DNA from: Dactylosporangium fulvum
GTDB taxonomy: Bacteria > Actinomycetota > Actinomycetes > Mycobacteriales > Micromonosporaceae
Reading direction: 5' to 3'
DNA length: 64,000 nucleotides
Assembly: GCF_025137375.1 (NCBI RefSeq)
Contig: NZ_CP073720.1
Span: forward strand, 10,006,501-10,070,500
In this document: positions 1-8,733 of the stretch, one piece after another
Layout: every line of letters begins with the position of its first letter
How positions within the stretch are numbered: the stretch's first letter is position 1
Notes under the pieces: generated by a model
What the model was told of the DNA's origin: nothing
The model's database searches: none
What the model saw: only the letters and a program-made list of their open reading frames with translations
Translations under genes and position numbers: made by a program

Positions 1-26
1 CCCCGTCACGCACTGACGCTCACCTC

Positions 27-62
27 GGCGTGGCCACCCGGCGCGGCCGGGGTGGCCACGCC
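27..62. terminator. Strong hairpin, probable terminator
   Basis: A perfect 13-bp inverted repeat (arms 27-39 and 50-62, GGCGTGGCCACCC and its complement) with a 10-nt loop. It lies before the first gene of the window and probably ends transcription of a gene outside it. There is no clear U-tract, which is common in high-GC actinomycetes. Confidence 0.6.
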
Positions 63-157
63 GCTTCCGCCGCACCCGCCTGATCGGGCGTCTACGGTGA
101 GGTGACCGACGTACGACGACCCCGGCCGCGGTGCCGGGGCGGTGGTGGAGGTGGCGT

Positions 158-568
158 GTGCGGCTCAGTGTGCGGAACCGGTTTCCCGGCATGGTGACGG
201 CGGTTGCCGTCAGCACGGTGCAGGTGCGACTGGCCGGCGGTCAGCTGATGACGGCCGCGATTACCGCCGACTCGGCGCGCGAGTTGGACCTGGCCGAAGG
301 CGCATCGGTGTTGGTGCTGGTCAAGTCCACGGAGGTGGCGATCGCCGTGGGCGAGGTGCAGCGGATCAGCATCCGGAACCATTTGCTCGGCACGATCGAG
401 GCGGTCGAGCACGGCGCGGTGATGAGCACCGTGCGGGTGGCCTTGGATGGTGGAGAGACGGCGACCGCGGTGATCACCCGCGACGCCGCGGAAGACCTCG
501 GACTGGCGTCCGGCGGCCGAGTCACAGCGCTGGTGAAGTCGACCGAGGTCAGCGTGGCGTTGCCGTAG
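158..568 (+). CDS. Molbindin with two Mop (TOBE) domains
   Basis: A small cytoplasmic molybdate/tungstate-binding protein of about 136 residues. It consists of two tandem Mop repeats, each beginning with a variant of the S(V/I)RN(R/H) motif and ending in LVKSTEV, the typical oxyanion-binding signature. The two repeats diverge in sequence but keep the same pattern. I chose the GTG at 158 because the first Mop repeat then starts immediately (RLSVRNRFPG), as is usual; an upstream GTG at 131 would add nine Trp/Arg-rich residues. Such proteins are thought to store or buffer molybdate. The modABC operon lies about 2 kb away on the other strand, which fits that role. The function is inferred from family and context. 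Confidence 0.85.
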   Translation: MRLSVRNRFPGMVTAVAVSTVQVRLAGGQLMTAAITADSARELDLAEGASVLVLVKSTEVAIAVGEVQRISIRNHLLGTIEAVEHGAVMSTVRVALDGGETATAVITRDAAEDLGLASGGRVTALVKSTEVSVALP

Positions 569-731
569 CCGGATGCATGCAGGCCACGGCGGCTTCTGCG
601 CCTGTTGGAACGTCTGGCCGGGTGGGCCTGGGGTCTGGTGGCGTTGACGTGCGCCCGTTGACCGGCCAGTGCATCGGTGGCGTCGCAGCCGTGTGGAGTG
701 ACTGGTGGGCCTCGTGGTGTGGGATGCGCTG

Positions 732-1154
732 CTACGACAACGGGACGATGTCGTCGAGGGTCACGGTGATCAGGTCGGCGCCGTATCGCGTGAGCAATGC
801 AGCACGTGCGGCTGTCGCGTGCGGCGAGAGGATCTCGACGCGGGTCCCGTCGTGCGGCACCATGATCGCTGCGATGCGCACGCCGCTCGCGCGCCAATAC
901 TCCCGGTCGGCCGCGACCCGCGCAGCGACGCGTTCGAGTGCCGATCGGGTGTGCTCGGCAGGAAAAAACCGGACCGAGGCCCGGAGGTGACCGCGTACCT
1001 CGTCGTCGAGTGCTGACGGTGTCGTGCGGTAGATGTGTACGCCGCTGCCGTCGTCGGTACGTGCGAGCCCGGCGTAGGAGTCCGGGTAGGTCCGGGCGAG
1101 GTACCTGTCGAGAACGCTGAGATCTGTGGGGTCCCAGGGGTCGTCGATGGTCAC
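732..1154 (-). CDS. Hypothetical protein
   Basis: About 140 residues, with no domain I recognise, no signal peptide and no membrane segment. The sequence is rich in charged residues and looks like a soluble alpha/beta protein (LDRYLARTYPDSYAGLART near the N-terminus, VRIAAIMVPHDGTRVEIL near the C-terminus). The GTG at 1154 (VTIDDPWDP) is my preferred start; an in-frame start at 1223 would add 23 basic residues without a visible ribosome-binding site. It lies just downstream of the secreted protease on the same strand, 70 bp away, but no functional link is evident. Confidence 0.5.
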   Translation of the reverse strand: MTIDDPWDPTDLSVLDRYLARTYPDSYAGLARTDDGSGVHIYRTTPSALDDEVRGHLRASVRFFPAEHTRSALERVAARVAADREYWRASGVRIAAIMVPHDGTRVEILSPHATAARAALLTRYGADLITVTLDDIVPLS

Positions 1155-1224
1155 GGGGTTCCTCACGGTGCCGGGGTGGTGTGCCGGACGACGGCGATCC
1201 GCCGCCCGGCACCGTACGTCCACG

Positions 1225-2487
1225 TTACAGCGTGGCCAGCGAAACCCTGAAGTACGAAAGCAGCATGGAGATCGGAATGATGGTGATGCGGTTGTAGCAC
1301 TTGCGGGTCGGGTTCGTCGGCACGCCGGTGCATCCGACCACGGTGGCGGTCCGGCCGCCTGAGATGATTCCCTTCGCGATGACCTGGTCGGGGTTGCTGG
1401 CCAGGCTGAACACCGGGCCTCCGCTGTCGCCGTCTCCGGCGGCGTTGCCGCCGTTGTCCTGCCGTGCCTCGATGATGCCGGCCTGGTGCCAGCCGCCGAC
1501 GTCGGAGCTGGCGTTCGTCGACGTCACCCGCACCCCGCAGACCACGCCGGAGAACGATCCTGACGTGCAGGTCAGATCGCCGACCGCGCTGCCGGCTTGG
1601 CCGACAACGGGCTTGTTGTACCCGGATCCGTTGTTCCAGGCGCCGTCGTAGACCCGTGCCGACGCCGAATTCGGCGACAGGTTGATCAGCATCGAGTCGA
1701 TCTCCCGCCCGGCGAACGCGACCGAGCCGATGGTGGCGCCGGCGCCGTTGCGCACCGCGTTCGGCGCCGAACCGCAGTGCGCCGCCGACGTCGTGTAGTA
1801 GGTGCTGCCCGAGCGGACGATGAAGCCGCTGGAGCAGACCGCACCGACCTGGTTCGGCGCACTGAGGATCTGCAGTCTGGCGCCGCCGTAGTACGGTGCC
1901 GAGTCGTTCTGCCGGGCCAGCGGCTCCGTGCCGCCCTCCACGAGCGTGCGAACGACAGCCCGGTTTGCGCGCCGCGCGTTCAGTGACGGCTGCGCCTTCG
2001 ACACCGAGATCTCGATGCCGCTGCCGTCCTCGAGCGCGACGAGGCGGTGGGCCCGGTACTCCGGTGCGGTGCCGGCGTCGTCGCTGCGGATCTGCTTGAT
2101 CTGCGCGTTCAGTTCGGCGCGTGAATACGACGCCGGCACCACCTCTGCTGTCATCCCGGCCGGTAGGCTGGCCAACGCCTTGGTGATGTTTGCGGGCGGG
2201 GTGCCCTTCCAGTACAAGGTGAAGCGGTTCTGTTCCGGGCTGATCACCACGCCGGCATAGCCGGGGAGGTCCGCCACCTTCTGCGGGTCGAGACCGGCCA
2301 GGAGCGGTTCGATGACCTCGTGGATGGCGTTCTGGTTGCGCATCGCCTGCAGCACTGCAGGTGACACGGTGCTCGATGACTCCAACGTGTCAGGACTCGC
2401 CTGTGCGGTTCCGCTGACAAGACACGTCGCAGCCATGGCCGAAACGGCGCAGATGGCGACGCGCAGATACTGTCGAGCTTTCAACAA
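1225..2487 (-). CDS. Secreted S1-family serine protease with propeptide
   Basis: A 420-residue chymotrypsin-fold protease of the streptogrisin/alpha-lytic type. Residues 1-30 form a Sec signal peptide ending AQA. Residues 31 to about 200 look like a folding propeptide (IKQIRSDDAG, LEDGSGIEISV). The catalytic domain follows, with His237 in TSAAHCG, Asp264 in EIDSML and Ser355 in GDGDSGGPV. Paired cysteines flank the histidine and the C-terminal region (TCTSGSFSGVVCG, VVGCTG, RKCYN), as in extracellular family members. The start is a TTG at 2487 placed after a strong GGGGAGG site. All three catalytic residues are intact, so the enzyme should be active outside the cell. Substrate unknown. Confidence 0.9.
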   Translation of the reverse strand: MLKARQYLRVAICAVSAMAATCLVSGTAQASPDTLESSSTVSPAVLQAMRNQNAIHEVIEPLLAGLDPQKVADLPGYAGVVISPEQNRFTLYWKGTPPANITKALASLPAGMTAEVVPASYSRAELNAQIKQIRSDDAGTAPEYRAHRLVALEDGSGIEISVSKAQPSLNARRANRAVVRTLVEGGTEPLARQNDSAPYYGGARLQILSAPNQVGAVCSSGFIVRSGSTYYTTSAAHCGSAPNAVRNGAGATIGSVAFAGREIDSMLINLSPNSASARVYDGAWNNGSGYNKPVVGQAGSAVGDLTCTSGSFSGVVCGVRVTSTNASSDVGGWHQAGIIEARQDNGGNAAGDGDSGGPVFSLASNPDQVIAKGIISGGRTATVVGCTGVPTNPTRKCYNRITIIPISMLLSYFRVSLATL

Positions 2488-2741
2488 TTCCTCCCCTGTA
2501 AGGATCGTCGATGTCGCAGCAAGAGATCGACGTCGATCTCGCCGCAGTAGCGTATGGGATGGGCGGACCTGGATGTACCCGCTGCGACATACGCGACGAA
2601 TTGCCCCGACAGGGAGGGAGCAGAGTGGCGGCGGCGGTATCGACGCAAGCAGCGGGTACCCACGGTGTTTGCCGCCGCCGCGACGGTGGCACGATCGTCA
2701 TCGTTGCGACCGGGTGGCGATCACGAGCGCTGTGATGCGCG

Positions 2742-3845
2742 TCAGGCGGGGTATGCCTGGGTTTCCGTGGCCTTGACCGCAGCCCATACATGCTCGCCCG
2801 GCGCGAGGTGCAGTTGTGCGGCGGCGGCCGGAGTGATGTCGGCGGCGACCGTGATCGGGCCGTCCAGTTGGACGCGGAGGTTGTCGCCGTGGCGCTGGAT
2901 TCCGGTGATGGTCGCCGGCCAGGTGTTGCGCGGACTGCCGTCGGGGCGGCGCGGGTGCAGGGCCACCGCCGCGGGCGGGAACACCGCGAAGACGTCGCCG
3001 ATGTGCCGGTCGCTGCAGGTGAGGACGAACCCGTCGGCAAGGTGCACGTCGTGGCCGTCGGCGCGTCCCCGGTACAGGTTGAGCCCGACGAGTCTGGCGA
3101 CGTAGTCGGTGCGGGGCCGGGCGGTGACGGTGGCCGCGTCGCCTTCCTGCACAACCTGGCCGTCCTCGACGATGACGAGCCGGTCGGCGAGGACGAGGGC
3201 GTCGAGCGGGTCGTGGGTGACGAGGAGCGTCGCGCCGGGGTGGGCAGTGAGGTGGTGGTGCAGTTCGGCGCGGGTGTCCAGGCGGGTGCGGGCGTCCAGC
3301 GCGGCAAGAGGTTCGTCGAGCAGCAGCAGGGCCGGGTCGACGGCGAGAGCGCGGGCGAGCGCGACCCGCTGCGCCTGACCGCCGGACAACTGCCGGGGTT
3401 TGCGGCGGCCGTACTCGGCGAGCCCGACCCGGGTCAGCCACGCCTGGGCCGTGGCTCGCGCGGTGCGCCGGTCGACGCCGCGGCGGCGGGGTCCGAACGC
3501 GACGTTGTCCAGCGCGGTCAGGTGTGGAAAGAGCAGATAGTCTTGGAAGACGACGCCGATGGGGCGGTCCTCGGTCGGGGTCCAGGTCCGGCGCGCGGGC
3601 CGGTCCAGGTCGGTGCCGGCCAGGGTGAGATGGCCGTCGGTGAGCGGTTGGAGACCGGCGAGGGCGCGCAGGGCCGTGGTCTTGCCGGCACCGTTCGGGC
3701 CGAGCAGCGCGACGACCTCGCCCGCGGCGATGCGCAGCGCGATGTCGAGGCTGAAGGTGCCCCGGTCGACGAGCAGGTGCGCGTCGAGCAGCGGAGGGTC
3801 GCCTGCGACCGGGGTGGCGGTGGCGGGCTTGGACGCGTCGGTCAT
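2742..3845 (-). CDS. modC: Molybdate ABC transporter ATPase ModC
   Basis: A 367-residue cytoplasmic ATPase of the molybdate importer. Walker A is GPNGAGKT, the Q-loop is VVFQDYLLFP, the signature is LSGGQAQRVALARAL, Walker B is LLLLDEPLAALD and the switch histidine is VTHD. The last 130 residues form a regulatory extension ending in a Mop/TOBE-like repeat (NLRVQLDGPITVAADIT, HVWAAVKATET), characteristic of ModC. The ATG at 3845 overlaps the TGA of modB by four bases (ATGA), so translation is probably coupled. It is the last gene of the regulator-modA-modB-modC operon. Confidence 0.95.
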   Translation of the reverse strand: MTDASKPATATPVAGDPPLLDAHLLVDRGTFSLDIALRIAAGEVVALLGPNGAGKTTALRALAGLQPLTDGHLTLAGTDLDRPARRTWTPTEDRPIGVVFQDYLLFPHLTALDNVAFGPRRRGVDRRTARATAQAWLTRVGLAEYGRRKPRQLSGGQAQRVALARALAVDPALLLLDEPLAALDARTRLDTRAELHHHLTAHPGATLLVTHDPLDALVLADRLVIVEDGQVVQEGDAATVTARPRTDYVARLVGLNLYRGRADGHDVHLADGFVLTCSDRHIGDVFAVFPPAAVALHPRRPDGSPRNTWPATITGIQRHGDNLRVQLDGPITVAADITPAAAAQLHLAPGEHVWAAVKATETQAYPA

Positions 3846-4693
3846 GAGCTGCCACTGATCCAGCGGTCGCGGAGCCCGGCGAGGATGGTCACCGAGACGA
3901 TGAGCAGGACGAGGCTGAGCACGATCGCGGCGTCCAGGTCGCCGCCTTCCAGGGTCTGGTACACGGCCAGGGGCATGGTCTGGGTGATGCCGGGGTAGTT
4001 GCCGGCGAAGGTGATGGTGGCGCCGAACTCGCCCAGCGCGCGGGCCCAGCACAGGACACCACCGGCGGCGATACCGGGCGCGACGAGCGGCAACGTGACG
4101 TGGGTGAAGGTGACCCAGCGGCCGGCGCCGAGGGTGGCTGCGGCCTCCTCGTAGCGGCGGTCCGCGCCGCGCAACGCACCTTCGACGGCGATGATCAGGA
4201 ACGGCATGGCCACGAACGCCTCGGCGAGCACGACACCGGTGGTGGTGAACGGCAGCGTGAACCCGAACGTCTCATCCAGCCACGAGCCGAGCAGGCCGCG
4301 GCGGCCGAAGACGAGCAGCAGCGCCACACCACCGACGACCGGTGGCAGCACGAGCGGGACGGTGACGAGCGCGCGGACCAGGCGCCGGCCGGGGAACTCG
4401 ACCCGGGCCAGGAGCCACGCGATCGGGACGCCGAGGGCGAGGCAGAGCAGGGTGGCGAGAGTGGCGCACTGCAGCGACAGCCGCAGCGCGGTGAGCACGC
4501 CGGGTGCGGTGAGCCGCTGCGGCAACGTACTCCACGGCGCCCGGATCAGCAGCCCCGCAAGCGGCAGGATCAGGTACAGCAGTCCTACTGCCGCGGGCAG
4601 CAGCAGGGCGATCGGCGCCTGCCGGCCAGGGGCTCGACGGCGGAGCGGCCCGGTGCCGGGCCGCCCCGCCGTGCCGGTGTCGGTGCTCGTCAC
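3842..4693 (-). CDS. modB: Molybdate ABC transporter permease ModB
   Basis: A 283-residue inner-membrane permease with about six transmembrane helices (first at residues 28-52). The cytoplasmic EAA loop that docks to ModC is visible as EEAAATLGAGRWVTFTHVTLP. The region VPLVLPPVVGGVALLLVFG is typical of ModB/CysU-type permeases. It overlaps modA and modC by four bases on either side, so the three proteins are probably made in step. The short hydrophilic N-terminus (residues 1-25) is Thr/Gly/Arg-rich and unremarkable. Confidence 0.95.
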   Translation of the reverse strand: MTSTDTGTAGRPGTGPLRRRAPGRQAPIALLLPAAVGLLYLILPLAGLLIRAPWSTLPQRLTAPGVLTALRLSLQCATLATLLCLALGVPIAWLLARVEFPGRRLVRALVTVPLVLPPVVGGVALLLVFGRRGLLGSWLDETFGFTLPFTTTGVVLAEAFVAMPFLIIAVEGALRGADRRYEEAAATLGAGRWVTFTHVTLPLVAPGIAAGGVLCWARALGEFGATITFAGNYPGITQTMPLAVYQTLEGGDLDAAIVLSLVLLIVSVTILAGLRDRWISGSS

Positions 4694-5517
4694 GGGGCCT
4701 GGAAGCCGGCCTCGGTGAGCACGGTCTTGCCCTTGTCGGACAGGACGTAGGCGATGAACGCCTTCGCTCCGGCCGCGTTCTTGGCCTCCTTGAGCGCGAT
4801 GATCGGGTAGTCGTTGATCGCACCGGCCGACTCGGGGAACTCCACACCGTCGACGTCTTTCGCGGCGGTCTTGGCGTCGGTGCGGTAGACGAGGGCGGCG
4901 TCGACCTCACCGAGTCTCACCTTCGACAGCGCGGCCTTCACGTCCTGCTCCAGGGTGACCGGGGTGAGCTTCACCTGGGCGGTGTCGAGGGCCTTCTTGG
5001 CCGCCGCGCCGCACGGCACCTGCTCCGCGCACAACGCCACCTTCACGCCCGGCTTGGTCAGGTCGGCTAGGCCCTTGATCGCCTTCGGGTTGCCCTTCGG
5101 CACGACGATGACGAGCTGGTTTTTCACGAACGTCGTCGCAGTGCCGTCGCCGTTGCCGGCGTCGGTGACGGTCTTCATGTTCGCCGGCGCCGCGGAGGCG
5201 AACACATCAGCCAGGGCGCCCTGGTTGATCTGGGTGGCGAGGGCGGAACTGCCGCCGAAGTTGAACTTCACCGTCGTGCCCGGGTTCGCGGCCTCGAAGT
5301 CCTTGCCGAGCTTGGTGAACGTCTCGGTCAGCGACGCCGCCGCGAACACGTTCACCGTACCGGTGACACCGGTGGCGGCGCCGCTGGACGTGGTGCCGGT
5401 CGCAGGAGTCTCGGTGCTGTCACTGCCGCAGCCGGTCACGGCGAGCAGTGCCACGGCGGCCAACGCCGTCAGCATGGTGCCAGTACGGCTGCGGGTATCT
5501 GTGCGGTGCAGGTTCAC
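4690..5517 (-). CDS. modA: Molybdate-binding lipoprotein ModA
   Basis: A 275-residue periplasmic-type binding protein anchored as a lipoprotein. The lipobox is LAVTGCGSDS near residue 30. The mature protein starts with a Thr/Gly-rich linker and then VNVFAAASLTETFTKLG, the conserved ModA opening that contributes Ser to oxyanion binding. FGGSSALATQINQGALADVFASA supplies the second binding element. Later motifs (EVDAALVYRTDA, FIAYVLSDKGKTVLTEAGF) are also standard ModA. The GTG start at 5517 overlaps the TGA of the upstream regulator (GTGA). Confidence 0.95.
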   Translation of the reverse strand: MNLHRTDTRSRTGTMLTALAAVALLAVTGCGSDSTETPATGTTSSGAATGVTGTVNVFAAASLTETFTKLGKDFEAANPGTTVKFNFGGSSALATQINQGALADVFASAAPANMKTVTDAGNGDGTATTFVKNQLVIVVPKGNPKAIKGLADLTKPGVKVALCAEQVPCGAAAKKALDTAQVKLTPVTLEQDVKAALSKVRLGEVDAALVYRTDAKTAAKDVDGVEFPESAGAINDYPIIALKEAKNAAGAKAFIAYVLSDKGKTVLTEAGFQAP

Positions 5518-5939
5518 GTGGTGGTCCTTCCTCTATGTGCCACGGTCGGGGTGGACCGCTCCACCACGACCGTGGTCGACTTGATCACTGCCACCGCAAC
5601 CGAGCCGACCTGCAGGTCGAGCTCGTCGACGGCTTCTCGGCTCATCAGCGACACCAGCCGGAACGGTCCGGCCTGGATGTCGACCTGCGCCATGACGGTG
5701 TCCTTCACCACCGCGGTGACGATGCCCCGCAGCCGGTTCCGCGCTGAGGACGCCTCCGCCCGCCCGTTCGGGTCGCCGCCCTGGCCGCTGACGTATGCGG
5801 CCAGTTCGACGCCGTCGATCGTGCGGTGGCCGTGCTCGTCGCGGGTCGCGGTCAGCCGCCCGGCGTCGACCCAGCGGCGGACCGTGTCCGGGCTGACCCC
5901 GAGCAGGTCGGCCGCCTCACCGATCTGAAATACCGTCAC
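5514..5939 (-). CDS. HTH-Mop molybdate-responsive regulator
   Basis: A 141-residue, two-domain regulator. Residues 1-55 form a MerR/excisionase-type helix-turn-helix (FQIGEAADLLGVSPDTVRRW). Residues 66-130 form one Mop domain (SARNRLRGIVTAVVKDTV, VAVAVIKSTTVVVE). It therefore joins DNA binding to molybdate sensing, as ModE does, but with an unrelated HTH. It is first in the mod operon and overlaps modA by four bases, so autoregulation and control of modABC by intracellular molybdate are likely. The start is a GTG at 5939. Proteins of this architecture recur in actinobacteria; the regulatory role is inferred. Confidence 0.8.
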   Translation of the reverse strand: MTVFQIGEAADLLGVSPDTVRRWVDAGRLTATRDEHGHRTIDGVELAAYVSGQGGDPNGRAEASSARNRLRGIVTAVVKDTVMAQVDIQAGPFRLVSLMSREAVDELDLQVGSVAVAVIKSTTVVVERSTPTVAHRGRTTT

Positions 5940-6042
5940 ACGGGCACCCTAGCGTTTCGCAGGTGCGGCGCGGAACCGGCCGCACGGGCCGCATGTTCAG
6001 CAGCCCGTAGCGCTGGGACTGCCGCATCTGCATCATGGAGGC

Positions 6043-7086
6043 ATGACCGGCGACCGAGGACCAGCGCCACCACGTCCGACGGCCGCAGAACTGCAGCGCT
6101 GGGCGACGGTGCTGGACCACCTCGTCGCCGCGCTGCCCGAGCGGGCCGCCCGCGTCGTCGTGGACGGCACCGACGGAGGCGCCGCGCTCCTCGCGGACCG
6201 GCTCGCCGGACGGCTGCACGACGCCGGCCGGCACTGCGTCCGGCTCACCGCCGCGGCCTGCACCAGCCAGGACGACGGCTGGCGGACCTGCGCCGCCGTC
6301 AGCGTCGTCGTCGCCGACGGACCGGGATGGCGGGACCGGCTCCCCGCCGACGCCTGGGACCTCGTCGTCTGGGTCCGCACCCCACCGGCACCCGCCACCT
6401 CCGGCAGCTACCGAGATGAAGACGCCGACGCCGTCATCGACCTGCACGACCGCGCCTGGCCGGTGATCCGTGACCTCAACCCACACCTCGTCCCCGGCGA
6501 TGTCTGGTACCGCACCGACTCCCAAGCGTTCTTCGCCACCCGCGCCGCCACCTGGGACACCAAGTTCGGCGACGACCTGCCCGCCTACACCGCCGCCGTC
6601 ACCGAAGCCGGCATCCAAACAGGTGGGGTCGCCGTCGACGTCGGCTGCGGCACCGGCCGAGCGTTCCCCGCGCTGCGCGACGCGGTCGGCCCGCACGGCA
6701 CGCTCATCGGCGTTGACCTCACCCCGCAGATGCTCACCGCCGCCCGGGACCGCGCCCGCACCTGCGCCGCGACCCTGCTGCTGGCCGACGCCCGCCGGTT
6801 CCCACTCGCCGACGCCTCCGTCGACGCCGTCTTCGCCGCCGGACTCATCACCCACCTGCCCGACCCCACCGCCGAACTCGCCCGGATCACCCGCCCCGGC
6901 GGCCGGCTCGTCCTGTTCCATCCCTCTGGCCGCGCCGCCCTCGCCGCCCGCCACGGCCGCACCCTGCGCCCCGACGAGCCACTCGCCGAACCCGTCCTGC
7001 GCGCCACCACCGCCCGCACCGGCTGGGAGTTGACCAGGTACGACGATCCGGAACACCGGTTCCACGCCGTCGCCGAACGCCGCTGA
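6043..7086 (+). CDS. Kinase-like domain fused to SAM methyltransferase
   Basis: A 347-residue protein with two parts. Residues 1 to about 165 resemble the nucleoside (uridine) kinase fold: a leading helix, then VVVDGTDGGAALLADRLAGRL where a P-loop would be, VSVVVADGPGW and DLVVWVRTP. The P-loop lacks the GK(S/T) lysine, so kinase activity is doubtful. Residues 170-347 are a class I methyltransferase: VAVDVGCGTGRAFP (motif I), LIGVDLTPQML (acidic post-I residue), ADARRFPLADASVDAVFAAG and PGGRLVLFHPSG. The ATG at 6043 follows a GGAGG site. It is divergent from the mod operon and upstream of moeA in the same orientation. The substrate is unknown; a role in molybdenum cofactor metabolism is only a contextual guess. 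Confidence 0.7.
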   Translation: MTGDRGPAPPRPTAAELQRWATVLDHLVAALPERAARVVVDGTDGGAALLADRLAGRLHDAGRHCVRLTAAACTSQDDGWRTCAAVSVVVADGPGWRDRLPADAWDLVVWVRTPPAPATSGSYRDEDADAVIDLHDRAWPVIRDLNPHLVPGDVWYRTDSQAFFATRAATWDTKFGDDLPAYTAAVTEAGIQTGGVAVDVGCGTGRAFPALRDAVGPHGTLIGVDLTPQMLTAARDRARTCAATLLLADARRFPLADASVDAVFAAGLITHLPDPTAELARITRPGGRLVLFHPSGRAALAARHGRTLRPDEPLAEPVLRATTARTGWELTRYDDPEHRFHAVAERR

Positions 7087-7250
7087 GCCACCCGGCCGGT
7101 TAGCTCACAACACTCCCGGCGGCAGGAGAGGGTTGGTGGTAGCGGCGTCGCAACAGCCCGAGCACGTCGAGGACACTTTCGCCGCCGTCAAGTGGAGCCG
7201 TGCAGCCGACAATGCTCCCCACCCCGCACCGGCAGGGGCAGCACCGCACG

Positions 7251-8389
7251 ATGCCGTGGCACACCGCGTACGCCACCGCACGTGACACCCTGCGGCCGCT
7301 CCCCGCTGAGGAGACCGCCGTCGGGGCCGCGGTCGGTCGGGTCGTGGCGACGTCCGCGTACGCAGTCACGCCGATACCCGCCTTCGACACCGCCACCATG
7401 GACGGCTACGCCGTCGCCGGTGAAGGCCCGTGGACCGTGACCGGCCGGATCCTCGCCGGCCAGACGACGCCGGTGACACACCTGCACGCTGGGACCGCGG
7501 TGGAGATCGCCACCGGCGCGGCGGTCCCCGACGGCACCGACGCCGTCCTTCCCTACGAGCACTGCCACCGCGACGGATCCACCGTGACCGGCACCCTCGG
7601 CGCCCGTGCCCACGTCCGCCGTCTCGGCGAAGACCGACCGGTCGGTTCCGTCATCGTCCCGGCCAGCCGGGCGCTGACCGCCACCGCTGCTGCCGCCGCC
7701 GACCAAACCGGCATCGAGACCCTGTGGACCCATCGGCCGCCCACCGTGGCCCTGCTGATCACCGGCGACGAAGTGATCACCGCAGGCACACCAACGCGGG
7801 GACAGGTTCGCGACACCTTCACCGGCCTTGCCGCCGCCGTCACGGCTCGCGCCGGCGGACATCTCCATACCGTCGGGCAGGTGGCCGACGGACCCGTTGA
7901 TCTGCACGCCGCGCTCGCCACCGCCACCGCCGATGTCATCGTCGTCACCGGCTCCTCCTCAGCTGGCGCCGCCGACCACCTCCGCACCGTTCTCACCACC
8001 CACCAGGCCACCTGGCACGTCGACGGTGTCGCCTGCCGACCCGGCCATCCACAAGCCTCGCCGAACTCCCCGACGGCCGGTGGGTCGTCAGCCTCCCCGG
8101 CAACCCATACGCCGGCCTCGTCGCCGCACTCAACCTCCTCGAACCACTCCTACGCACTCTCGCCGGACAACGGCCAACCCCACTCCCGACCGTGCCGACC
8201 GTTGGCACTACCCGCCTGATGCCCGACGGCACCCGCATCATCCCCGTCCACTACCAAGAAGGCATCGCACAGATCATTCCCGCCACCGGCTCCGCGAGCC
8301 TCCACGCGGCAGCAACCGCCGACGCCCTCGCAGTCCTCACCGCCGACTGGCGACCCGGCGACCTGGCACCCACGCTGGCCATCCCGTAG
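7251..8389 (+). pseudogene. moeA: moeA, molybdopterin molybdenumtransferase, frameshifted
   Basis: MoeA inserts molybdate into adenylylated molybdopterin. The first frame (7251 to about 8052) contains AFDTATMDGYAV, the substrate-loop motif, then VEIATGAAVPDGTDAVLPYE and VALLITGDEVI. The reading then moves by one base after CRPGHPQ, near 8054. The correct C-terminus continues in another frame: LAELPDGRWVVSLPGNPYAG, then TTRLMPDGTRIIPV and a WRPGDLAPTLAIP end at 8389. The two halves together give about 380 residues, close to the normal size, so a single missing base explains the break. It may be a sequencing error or a recent mutation. An in-frame GTG at 7200 or ATG at 7212 could also be the start. 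Confidence 0.85.
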
Positions 8390-8685
8390 CCACGGCGACT
8401 TGAACGAGGATGATGCTGTCCGCCATCGACGGATAGCGCCACCACCCGCATGGGGTGCATCGCGATCGCGTTGTGTTCCTGCGGTGATCGGACGTTCCGC
8501 AACCGTCGGGCACAACGCGCGCAGAATCGGCACGGGACCGTTGCGCAGCCCTGCATGTGATCGCAGCGAAAGATGCAGCGCCGAGCGAGATCGCGTGGAC
8601 CAGCGGATACGCGCCGCGCACTTCCGGCACAGCCCCTTGCGAAACGACACGATTCGTGAGAGTGTAATCGTGGGAGAGGATTAAC
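8390..8685. other. Intergenic, no gene seen
   Basis: About 300 bases between moeA and the tRNA-like fragment. Reading frames here have no recognisable product. The 5' half of a tRNA-Arg, which would make the adjacent fragment a whole tRNA gene, is not present in this stretch. Confidence 0.5.
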
Positions 8686-8690
8686 CTGAA

Positions 8691-8733
8691 CTACGGATCA
8701 GAAGGTTAGGGGTTCGAGTCCCTTCGGGCGCGC
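8691..8733 (+). other. 3' part of tRNA-Arg(ACG), integrase attachment site
   Basis: The 43 bases run from the anticodon loop (CTACGGA, anticodon ACG) through the variable loop, a T-arm with GGTTCGAGTCC and the 3' acceptor strand CGGGCGCGC. The 5' half of the tRNA is absent, so this is not a functional tRNA but the short identity block that tRNA-targeting integrases leave at element ends. The integrase gene ends inside it: its stop codon lies in the anticodon stem and its C-terminal residues GLEPLTF are encoded by the T-arm read backwards. Confidence 0.65.

Noticed and set aside
2744..4052. A longer modC beginning at 4052
   Set aside because: The extra 69 residues are an out-of-frame reading of modB; the ATG overlapping the modB stop is the natural start.
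8660..8733. A complete tRNA-Arg gene
   Set aside because: The acceptor, D-arm and 5' anticodon stem are missing; only the 3' half is present.
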